Positions 20,396-27,033 of a DNA stretch of 28,923 nt are shown here, one piece after another. This stretch comes from a virus, in the IMG/VR virus record IMGVR_UViG_3300044815_000006, positions 1 to 28,923 of that record. The stretch is one strand, 5' to 3'. Position 1 is the first letter of the stretch, and every line of letters starts with the position of its first letter. The notes beneath the pieces were generated by a model. That model was not told the origin of the DNA and searched no databases. It saw only the letters and a list, made by a program, of their open reading frames with translations. The translations under genes were made by a program, and so were the position numbers.

Positions 20396-20788
20396 TCACA
20401 CGTCGATCTCCGTTCCAACGACTTGCACCGACGCAGCCAGGAGATCAGCAGTTGCGACAGTGTAGGAGATGGTCTCACCTGCCGCGAGGTAGTACTCCTC
20501 GGGGGCGGGACCAGCCGTCTTCGCATCAGTCGTACCATCAGGCTCGACCGCCGCGTTGTTCGCAGACATGAACGCCGGTGTGGAGTAGACGAAGTGGCCA
20601 GTGGTGAGCGCCGCAGTCTGCATCACCTTGATGCCGTTGACGAGCAGGCCGAACACCGAACTCACACCAGCAGTCACACGGTAGAACAGCTTCACACGTG
20701 CAGCCTTGCCCACCGGACAGGTGTACACGAGGTTGGTGCCAATCGTGAGCGTTGCGAGCTTGCCGAGAGTACCGATCTTGTCAGTCAT
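20396..20788 (-). CDS. Hypothetical virion-region protein, 130 aa
   Basis: A strand-rich 130-residue protein: IGTLGKLATLTIGTNLVYTC, KAARVKLFYRVTAGVS, a central GHFVYSTPAFMSANNAAVEP, and a final YYLAAGETISYTVATAD with VQVVGTEIDV. The pattern (a 'tcpvGk.arv.l.yrvta' segment followed by 'yyLaaGetis') suggests a jelly-roll or Ig-like beta-sandwich as in small phage tail or capsid accessory proteins. I choose the ATG at 20788 (AAGGAT nine bases upstream) over the longer open frame from 20833. It lies between the 82-aa gene and the small lipoprotein gene, in the tail section. The role is unknown. Confidence 0.65.
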   Translation of the reverse strand: MTDKIGTLGKLATLTIGTNLVYTCPVGKAARVKLFYRVTAGVSSVFGLLVNGIKVMQTAALTTGHFVYSTPAFMSANNAAVEPDGTTDAKTAGPAPEEYYLAAGETISYTVATADLLAASVQVVGTEIDV

Positions 20789-20792
20789 AGAC

Positions 20793-21041
20793 TTACATCC
20801 TTGCAGTTCGAGAGAACGCCTGTGCTCTCGCATAGCTGCTCAACGAGGCAGCAATTCGTTTCCGTACGATGACGTTCACCTCACTGAGAGTGACCGTGTT
20901 CGAGAAGGCTGAGCTAGGTACACCAGCCTGCTTCTGAAGCGCCGTGATCTCCTGACTGATGACCAGCGCCTGAGCACGAGCCTCTGCCTTGGATACCTTC
21001 ACACCATCAGCAGGGAAGGTGACGTCAACATTCGAAGTCAT
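20793..21041 (-). CDS. Hypothetical small protein, 82 aa
   Basis: An 82-residue, mostly helical protein: SKAEARAQALVISQEITALQ followed by a polar stretch and VNVIVRKRIAASLSSYARAQ. AGGAG lies six bases before the ATG, and the start codon overlaps the stop of the tail nozzle gene by one base. No family is recognised. Its constant position after a tail nozzle gene suggests a small tail or assembly protein. It ends just before the start of the 130-aa gene. Confidence 0.65.
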   Translation of the reverse strand: MTSNVDVTFPADGVKVSKAEARAQALVISQEITALQKQAGVPSSAFSNTVTLSEVNVIVRKRIAASLSSYARAQAFSRTARM

Positions 21042-22837
21042 TATGATCTCCTAATCGATCCAGCGGCGTAGGCGAGGAACAGCGACACGAACTTGAGTGG
21101 TCCGTCTGCCTCACCAGTGAGCCGCATCTTGAACAGTTTATACTTGGCTCTCCATGCGTAGAGCTTCTCAATCGAAGTGGGCCGCCCATCACCATACAGA
21201 TGACCGAACGGAGACAGTCCGTAGCCGAGCGCATCACCACCCATGAAGTCCATGGACAGTGCAGGTGTCAGTGCTTCAACGTCCCAACCCAACCCATCAT
21301 CGAACAGCGTGTCGTCGAGGAACTCCTCGCCTACGTGCTCACGGTCATAGAAGGCGTTGTCGATGAACATCTGCAACGTGAACTGTCCGGTGCCTAACGT
21401 GTCGAGTCCGACATAGCGTGACTCCTTCGTGTTCATCCGCTTGCCGTTGTCACTCCACGGCAAGATCCAGTCGAACGGGATGGGGATGCCACTCTGATCG
21501 AAGTCAGCAACTGGCGTCCACCCCGTCTGATCAGTGAACGTGGTGTCGTCATCGAACATCTCTTGGTCGCCAACGTAGTCACGCCCGTACGTCTTCTTGT
21601 CTTGTTCATTCTCAAGCAGGTAGACCTGTGATCCTTGAGTGAAGAACACACGTTTGAGAGACGACACACATGACGACCTGAAGCGCCAGTTGTGGTAGAC
21701 ACTCCACGCATGAACACGCAGCTCAGTGTTGTCTTTGAACGTGAAGCACGTTGTCTCAGTGATCTGTCGGGGGTCATCAGCGTTGGGGATGAATAGCATG
21801 TACTCATCCTCCAGTGAGTTGTACACGCTGTGGATGCGATCCTGCAATGTCGCTGTCTGCTTGAGAGCACCGATCTGGTTACGCAGCGATGGGCTGATCA
21901 GATGTGATGTCGTCTCAGCCTTGACAACACCAGTGAACAGCGCACGTGTCACTGTGTTCACAGCATCGATGCCGCAGAACAGCATGTCTTCATTGAGTGT
22001 CTGAGCAGACAGGTGTGATACAGCACCGTGTTGCTGTACAGCGTCATCGAACTGAGGCGTGTGATCTGCACTGTCGTAGATGCCAAGCACACCGGGCAAG
22101 ATGGCATCATCGAACATGACGATGAGCCTGTCTCGGAACTTGCTCAGCCCACGGATGTCTGGCTCACCACTAGGCACACGCGATGAGAGATCGAACTCAA
22201 TCGCATCGTTCGGTCCAGGGTCTCCAAGGAACGTGCCAGTGGTATCACTCGCTCCAATGCTCAACGTGGACGGCGCATCAGGCCGACCACCAATGATCAG
22301 GTAACGCGCGTGCTGTACAGCATACCGGCCAATAGGTGTATTTGCATTCGAGCCTGTTGCGAGATCACGGAGGTACGAGACATTGCTGTCAGGTGTGACC
22401 ACCAGTGGCTTGTTAACCCCGTTGTGTATCGTAAGGTTGCCTCGTGATATACAGAACGAGCAAAAGTCCGTCTGACCCCAAGCAGTCGGAGAGCCAGGGA
22501 GCGAAGCGGCAAAGGAGTCATCGAACGCGAGTAGAACAACTCCGGTTGCAGATACTCGTGCAACCTTCCCATTGGTGCCAACACACCATATGGCGCCACT
22601 GAAGTAGAATGAGTTGACGATCTCTTCGACGTGTGACTGAACGTCACTGAAGAGGATGGTTCCAGGTCTGATTGCATTGCTACCATCCAAGCCTTGGTGA
22701 AGGTTGCGGAGACGCTTAGCGAACTTGATAGACAGATTCAGGTCAGAGTCGACCTCGTTCAGCCCACCAGAGAAGTCTCTGATGGTGACGTCTTGTAGAG
22801 TAGCCTGACGCTTGATTGGCTTGCGACCAAAGATCAT
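21041..22837 (-). CDS. Tail nozzle / tubular protein B-like, 598 aa
   Basis: A large strand-rich protein with scattered short repeats typical of podophage nozzle proteins (T7 gp12 or P22 gp10 role): a start RDFSGGLNEVDSDLNLSIKF, DGSNAIRPGTILFSD, several sheet-forming segments such as YFSGAIWCVGTNGKVARVSA and LTIHNGVNKPLVV, and a middle GLSKFRDRLIVMFDDAILPG that looks like a propeller blade. The C-terminal third is rich in Asp and aromatic residues (DTLFDDGLGWDVE). The ATG at 22837 overlaps the adaptor stop codon by one base (TGATG); a GTG at 22840 is an alternative. Gene order adaptor then nozzle supports the call. Alternatives within tail proteins are possible. Confidence 0.78.
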   Translation of the reverse strand: MIFGRKPIKRQATLQDVTIRDFSGGLNEVDSDLNLSIKFAKRLRNLHQGLDGSNAIRPGTILFSDVQSHVEEIVNSFYFSGAIWCVGTNGKVARVSATGVVLLAFDDSFAASLPGSPTAWGQTDFCSFCISRGNLTIHNGVNKPLVVTPDSNVSYLRDLATGSNANTPIGRYAVQHARYLIIGGRPDAPSTLSIGASDTTGTFLGDPGPNDAIEFDLSSRVPSGEPDIRGLSKFRDRLIVMFDDAILPGVLGIYDSADHTPQFDDAVQQHGAVSHLSAQTLNEDMLFCGIDAVNTVTRALFTGVVKAETTSHLISPSLRNQIGALKQTATLQDRIHSVYNSLEDEYMLFIPNADDPRQITETTCFTFKDNTELRVHAWSVYHNWRFRSSCVSSLKRVFFTQGSQVYLLENEQDKKTYGRDYVGDQEMFDDDTTFTDQTGWTPVADFDQSGIPIPFDWILPWSDNGKRMNTKESRYVGLDTLGTGQFTLQMFIDNAFYDREHVGEEFLDDTLFDDGLGWDVEALTPALSMDFMGGDALGYGLSPFGHLYGDGRPTSIEKLYAWRAKYKLFKMRLTGEADGPLKFVSLFLAYAAGSIRRS

Positions 22838-23496
22838 CACGACCCTGCGATGGTAAACGACCCAGTTGGGCGACGACGCTTCTGAGCCAGCTTGATCGGC
22901 GCTGACGTCTCCAAGCGTCGAAGTTCAAGGAACCGTGAGTCGAATAGGTTCTTGTACTTCTGCGTCGCGTTGGGGTTCGCTCCATCGTCTTCCAGGTAGT
23001 CGTACACAGCGCCGTTCGTCAGCAGATCGGCATCTGCGTACACGATCTCATCCCCTGTGAAGTTGGCAGGCTTCACCTTGATCCGTGCCTGTAGCCCACC
23101 AATGGCGGTGCGCGGCCAGATCTGAAACTTCTTCGCTGGGTTGCTGATCGAGTCGAAGTAGATGGGTGTGACACCAGTGAGAGTGAACGGATTCATCTCA
23201 GTTGGTAGACGCGGAATAGCGTCACTGTGTCCAGCGATAAACAGATAACGAATGTCACTGAGCTTTTCAATCACGTTGGTCAGGTCATCTGTGACGACAC
23301 CATTCACTCCATCGAGTGTCCAGTCTGCCCAGTCACAGTAGCCATCCAACCAGAACGCATCGAAGATGGAGTTGAAGATGCGCTGTGCCTTCTGACCAAG
23401 CACGTCCTCAGCATACACCTGCACGCCAACACCAGGAGTCTGTGACAACTCCTGTTCACACGCTACGATGAGCTGTGAGAACGTCTTGAACGACAT
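22837..23496 (-). CDS. Head-tail adaptor / tubular protein A-like, 219 aa
   Basis: A helical-bundle protein with an inserted strand domain, in the position and size range of podophage adaptors (T7 gp11, P22 gp4 role), which join the portal to the nozzle. Seen: helix FSQLIVACEQELSQTPGVGV, helix AQRIFNSIFDAFWLDGYCDW, a strand region IRYLFIAGHSDAIPRLP and TPIYFDSISNPAKKFQIWPR, and a C-terminal helix YKNLFDSRFLELRRLETSAP with a basic tail. The start has AGGGGG upstream. A strong hairpin separates it from the decoration protein gene. The role comes from position and fold pattern. Confidence 0.72.
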   Translation of the reverse strand: MSFKTFSQLIVACEQELSQTPGVGVQVYAEDVLGQKAQRIFNSIFDAFWLDGYCDWADWTLDGVNGVVTDDLTNVIEKLSDIRYLFIAGHSDAIPRLPTEMNPFTLTGVTPIYFDSISNPAKKFQIWPRTAIGGLQARIKVKPANFTGDEIVYADADLLTNGAVYDYLEDDGANPNATQKYKNLFDSRFLELRRLETSAPIKLAQKRRRPTGSFTIAGS

Positions 23497-23517
23497 AGCC
23501 CTACCCCCTGAGATTGA

Positions 23518-23545
23518 CGGGTGACGTGAAAGGGAACGTCACCCG
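23518..23545 (-). terminator. 10-bp hairpin between decoration and adaptor genes
   Basis: CGGGTGACGT (23518-23527) and ACGTCACCCG (23536-23545) form a perfect 10-bp stem with an 8-nt loop. On the coding (minus) strand it follows the head genes by about 40 nt and precedes the adaptor gene by about 20 nt. No U tract follows. It may be an attenuating terminator that keeps capsid transcripts more abundant than tail transcripts. Confidence 0.5.
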
Positions 23546-23584
23546 CCTCTCCCCCAGCCTTAACTACGTTGCAGGAAGTCTAGG

Positions 23585-24625
23585 CTAGGCAATCACGTGT
23601 GCGACGCCATGAAGGTTCGTGATGTCCACAACGAGATGGACCTCATGAACGATCACACCGTTGAACGCGGTAGCAGGCTTGTACGTGCCACGAGGATCGC
23701 CCGTGGTCAGCGTCTGCGGGTTGGTGTTGATGGCCTTGTTGAACTCGCACACACCACGAGAGAACAAGAAGGTCATGTCAGCCACACCGGCCGTAGAGCC
23801 ACCGTCACTGGTGATCGTTACCGAGTCACCCTTGACGACAGGAATCCAACTGGCCTGAGCGATGTCCTTGCCGAAGAGGAGACCGTTGGCAGCAATCGGT
23901 TCCGTGCCATCAGCCGCAGTCTTGGCAACACCATTGACGAACCCAGTGAGCGCACTGATCGCAGTGGTGGATGCTGTGGTGTGAACACCTCGCCAACCAA
24001 CCCAGAAGCCGGTGACAGGAGCAACCACAGTAGCACTAGCAGCGTTGGCGATGGCGAAGGCAGTGCTGACAACCGGGATAGTCTCGTCTTCATCATCTGT
24101 CGGCACGCCGTCTTCAAAAGCACGACGCAGCTTCAGCGACTTGAGCGGCAGACCAACCGTATCAGACCAGCCCACATTCAGGTTGACAGACGAGCCACCT
24201 GTGCCGTTGACGATCTTGTCAACGTACTTGAACGCCTTCTTACCCTGAACAGTCGTGGCACCGTTGCAGGTGAACGACTCGGCCATCGGCTGACCAAGGT
24301 AGTCACGTCCAGTGATCGTCACGACAGAGGTGTTGCCGCCCGAACAGAACAGAGTCAGACACCGACCGAAGACGGCATCGAGCTTGCCCTGCGTACGAGT
24401 CAGACTCGTGGACGATCCATCGAACGTGGTGGGGAAGTCAGCCGACGTGAAGGTCTGACCAGCAGTGGTGATAGCCTTGGCAGCCAAGATGCCGTCGGCA
24501 TCGAGCGTAGCCGGGGCACCGAGAGATGCGTACATCTGTTCGTTGTTGATGTCCGCAGAGAACTGCATCAACGGGACGTAGGTGTTGATGTTACGCGGGT
24601 AGTTGTCAGCCTGACGCTTAACCAT
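23585..24625 (-). CDS. Probable capsid decoration/cement protein, 346 aa
   Basis: A strand-rich protein, low in aromatics and rich in Thr, Ala and Gly. A central segment VVTITGRDYLGQPMAESFTC followed by TTVQGKKAFKYVDKI (about 101-138) resembles the BPP-1 Bbp16-type cement protein pattern ('hThTG-D-x-x-G-x-x-h-x-E ... T-V-x-x-x-x-x-F-x-x-h'). It is much longer than that protein, and the extra C-terminal half contains three further strand-rich stretches. AGGAG lies eight bases upstream. It lies one gene after the capsid protein, a common place for decoration proteins that stabilise the head. The cement role is an inference; a second capsid-like or spike protein is the main alternative. Confidence 0.6.
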   Translation of the reverse strand: MVKRQADNYPRNINTYVPLMQFSADINNEQMYASLGAPATLDADGILAAKAITTAGQTFTSADFPTTFDGSSTSLTRTQGKLDAVFGRCLTLFCSGGNTSVVTITGRDYLGQPMAESFTCNGATTVQGKKAFKYVDKIVNGTGGSSVNLNVGWSDTVGLPLKSLKLRRAFEDGVPTDDEDETIPVVSTAFAIANAASATVVAPVTGFWVGWRGVHTTASTTAISALTGFVNGVAKTAADGTEPIAANGLLFGKDIAQASWIPVVKGDSVTITSDGGSTAGVADMTFLFSRGVCEFNKAINTNPQTLTTGDPRGTYKPATAFNGVIVHEVHLVVDITNLHGVAHVIA

Positions 24626-24641
24626 CTTGTATCTCCTGTAT

Positions 24642-24661
24642 CCAGGGGTTCAGACCTGGAA
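24642..24661 (-). other. Short hairpin before the decoration protein gene
   Basis: TCCAGG (24642-24647) and CCTGGA (24656-24661) form a 6-bp stem with an 8-nt loop in the 44-nt gap between the 107-aa gene and the decoration gene. It sits just upstream of the decoration gene's ribosome binding site. A role in mRNA stability or in separating expression levels is possible. Confidence 0.35.
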
Positions 24662-24669
24662 GTGATTCC

Positions 24670-24993
24670 TCACTGAGCTGTGTGGGCGGGACGGCGGCCG
24701 TTACGCTGATTGAGCGACTCAGTACGAGCCTTCAACGACACGGACGACGGGTTGGGCTGCTCATCTCCACTCTCCATATCAACTAGGGGAGCGAGTTCGG
24801 ACAGACCGAGCTGCTTAAGACGCTTCAGAGTAGAGACACGAATCGACGCACCGCGTGGGAAGTAGACCATGTAGCCAGCAGGCTCTTCAATCTCTTTGAA
24901 GGTGATGCCAGCATCGGTCTTCTCCGCCACGCGACGAGTCCTCGTGCCTTCAAGCAGCTCAACCTCATACTTCGGTAGAACGTTTGCAGGCAC
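24670..24993 (-). CDS. Hypothetical head-region protein, 107 aa
   Basis: Starts with a GTG at 24993, with GAGGTGAG just upstream and the capsid gene stop codon eight bases away. The product has an N-terminal strand pair KYEVELLEGTRTRRVAEKTD, an acidic turn, a central PAGYMVYFPRGASIRVSTLK and a helix RLKQLGLSELAPLVDME, then a disordered basic tail (ARTESLNQRNGRRPAHTAQ). I recognise no family. Being placed between the major capsid and decoration genes suggests a head-completion or capsid accessory role. Confidence 0.65.
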   Translation of the reverse strand: MPANVLPKYEVELLEGTRTRRVAEKTDAGITFKEIEEPAGYMVYFPRGASIRVSTLKRLKQLGLSELAPLVDMESGDEQPNPSSVSLKARTESLNQRNGRRPAHTAQ

Positions 24994-25001
24994 GACTCAC
25001 C

Positions 25002-25961
25002 TCACTCGTTAATCAAGACGCCGTGAGTACGGAACGCCTTCCACATGCACCACTGTCCCTGCCACACGGTCCGGCGACCAATGGCATCGACGTTCCACGG
25101 CGACACGAGTTCCTTCACCTTCATGTTGACATGACGGAGGATGTGCAGGCGGAGGTACGTCGAGTTGATGAAGTACGCATAGTTGACGGGGCAGTCCTCA
25201 TCGTACATCATCGTGGTGTTCTGATGCTTCACACCAGAGAAGCCCAGATCCATCATCTTCTTGCCGCTGTTCGACTCGCCCATGTTGATGACAACCTTGT
25301 CACGCACGGCAGTACGATAGTGGCGATAGATGTTACGTCCACACAGGATCACGTCAGGCTTGTCACCCTTCATGGTCATGTCGAGGAGGATGTCGTCAAA
25401 CGCCTCTTCGATGTTGGTGTTGTCGAGGTTGCCGTTGAAGTCGTAGCTCGACGGACGCCACTGAGTCTCAGCAACACGCGAGATGTTGCCGACAGAACCA
25501 GTCGTCGGATCATCAGGGATCAGAAGGGCGAGGCCGTTCGGATCAGTACCAGCGCCACTCGCGTAGAGGTAGCCACTGAACTTGTCCTTGATGCTCTCTT
25601 CGAGCACCTGCATCTTCGCCTTCATCAACTTGAAGATCTGTGCCTGACCACGGTTCTCATCCTGCTCCTGATCAGAGATGATGACAGTGCCAGCGACACG
25701 CGACCAGTTGTACGTGACGGTATCGAACTCGTTCGTCTGCTGAACGGGGACTTCATCGTAGTACTGGTAGGAGGCGACGTTGGGGTTGCGCCCAAGCGTC
25801 AGCGGGTTCGTGATCTCGTGACCACCATCCTCGAACTCCACTCGCCCGTTCGCAAACGCCCACGCCATGAGAGCGTTGGACTTCACAGAAGCAAGGATCA
25901 GCTTCTTGCGCGAACGAGTCAGTGTGGAGTTGAGGACGGTTTCCATAGGTGTGGAAGCCAT
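25002..25961 (-). CDS. Major capsid protein, 319 aa
   Basis: Shell protein of the phage head, probably HK97-fold. The pattern is that of podophage coat proteins related to BPP-1 Bbp17: an N-terminal helix TPMETVLNSTLTRSRKKLIL, an E-loop-like region RVEFEDGGHEITNPLTLGRN, then YQYYDEVPVQQTNEFDTVTY and VAGTVIISDQEQDENRG, a long spine helix QIFKLMKAKMQVLEESIKDK, and A-domain strands KPDVILCGRNIYRHYRTAVR with a late CPVNYAYFINSTYLRLHILR. AGGAG precedes the ATG. The scaffold gene lies directly upstream and the decoration gene downstream, as expected for a head operon. Confidence 0.85.
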   Translation of the reverse strand: MASTPMETVLNSTLTRSRKKLILASVKSNALMAWAFANGRVEFEDGGHEITNPLTLGRNPNVASYQYYDEVPVQQTNEFDTVTYNWSRVAGTVIISDQEQDENRGQAQIFKLMKAKMQVLEESIKDKFSGYLYASGAGTDPNGLALLIPDDPTTGSVGNISRVAETQWRPSSYDFNGNLDNTNIEEAFDDILLDMTMKGDKPDVILCGRNIYRHYRTAVRDKVVINMGESNSGKKMMDLGFSGVKHQNTTMMYDEDCPVNYAYFINSTYLRLHILRHVNMKVKELVSPWNVDAIGRRTVWQGQWCMWKAFRTHGVLINE

Positions 25962-25974
25962 AACTCATCTTCTC

Positions 25975-27033
25975 CTAGTTGCGATATCCAGCCTCGGCCA
26001 TCGACTCTCTGATGATGTCATCAATCGAAGATGTGGCCGACATGGATGTCTCGTTGTTCTGAACATTCGACTGAACACGGCGTCCAGTGGGTACGTTCTG
26101 AGTGCGTTGACCTGCGGCTCCATTCGCCTTCGCCTCTTTTGCAAGGCGCATGTGCTCCTGGAGCGGAACATTCCAATCAAGCTGATGTTCTCTGTAGAAC
26201 GCTTGCAGCTTGTAATACGCACCATCCAACGAGAGGTTCTTGTCTTCGCCTAGGAGGTGGGCTATGGCATCAACGTGCATTGGTGCATCAGCGTGAGTGG
26301 AAGTGAACGACTCCCATGTCCTCTGTGCTTCACTGCGCGCTGCTGTCTGTTGTTCGTTCTGTTGTCTTGCATCAGTGAAGGGCTTCATGTGTTCAGCGAT
26401 CATGTTTTTGATCGCGTTGACATCAGTCCCTTGACCGATACCTTCTATATTAAGGCCCTGAGACTGAGCCAAAGTCAACAGGTTCTTGATCGTAGCAACG
26501 GGATCATCCATCCAGGACTTGACAAGGCGAGCCCCGGTCGTGACCTGTTCAGGAGACAGACCGAGCTGGGTTCCAACACCACCAGATGTTTCGAACGCAG
26601 ACAGTCGAGCCTGAGCAGCGGTGAGATCACGAGAGGCGTTGTCTGCCCTCAGCTTCTCCTTCTGGAAGTTCTCGTAGTGACGACGTTCATTGCCTCCCTT
26701 GGCGATTACTTGTCCGGTTTGTGGATCAAGAAGATCCTGGGGACCACGAGGGGCTGACTTGGCTGGTTGAATCGGTTTGCCATTACCGTCAAGGCGAGGA
26801 GCTTGCTTCCCTTTGTCGCTCGCAACCCTCTCAGCTTGGTTGCGCGGCGGCGGAGAGCCTCCGTCCGTAAGTTCATCATGGGGCTGCTGTTGCCCATCCT
26901 GACCTTCATTGCCGTCTCCTGCGTCATCATCGAGTCCCTCTACCTGAGAGAGGATGTCATCATCGATACCACTTCCACTCGGCTCCCGAGGATCGAAGCA
27001 GCAACGATCAGTGAACTGGTTGCGGAGAAACAT
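25975..27033 (-). CDS. Scaffolding protein, 352 aa
   Basis: An internal capsid-assembly scaffold by composition and position. The first 100 residues are acidic, Gln/Gly/Pro-rich and disordered (GIDDDILSQVEGLDDDAGDG, then PPPRNQAERV). The middle holds a charged coiled-coil HYENFQKEKLRADNASRDLT AAQARL (two parts of one helix), then helix-rich segments TTGARLVKSWMDDPVATIKN and EHMKPFTDARQQNEQQ. The C-terminus is short, basic and ends DDIIRESMAEAGYRN, a likely coat-binding helix. AAAGGG precedes the ATG at 27033, which lies 26 nt inside the portal gene. It is directly followed by the capsid gene. Gene order portal-scaffold-capsid is standard. Confidence 0.82.
   Translation of the reverse strand: MFLRNQFTDRCCFDPREPSGSGIDDDILSQVEGLDDDAGDGNEGQDGQQQPHDELTDGGSPPPRNQAERVASDKGKQAPRLDGNGKPIQPAKSAPRGPQDLLDPQTGQVIAKGGNERRHYENFQKEKLRADNASRDLTAAQARLSAFETSGGVGTQLGLSPEQVTTGARLVKSWMDDPVATIKNLLTLAQSQGLNIEGIGQGTDVNAIKNMIAEHMKPFTDARQQNEQQTAARSEAQRTWESFTSTHADAPMHVDAIAHLLGEDKNLSLDGAYYKLQAFYREHQLDWNVPLQEHMRLAKEAKANGAAGQRTQNVPTGRRVQSNVQNNETSMSATSSIDDIIRESMAEAGYRN

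Noticed and set aside
23597-24676. 359-aa open frame on the plus strand opposite the decoration gene
   Set aside because: It has the same antisense-shadow character: Arg/Ser/Thr-rich, no motif and no ribosome binding site, covering a well-supported minus-strand gene.
24984-26012. 342-aa open frame on the plus strand opposite the capsid gene
   Set aside because: It mirrors the capsid gene exactly and is rich in His, Arg and Val with no domain pattern; long antisense frames are expected from the codon bias of the real gene.
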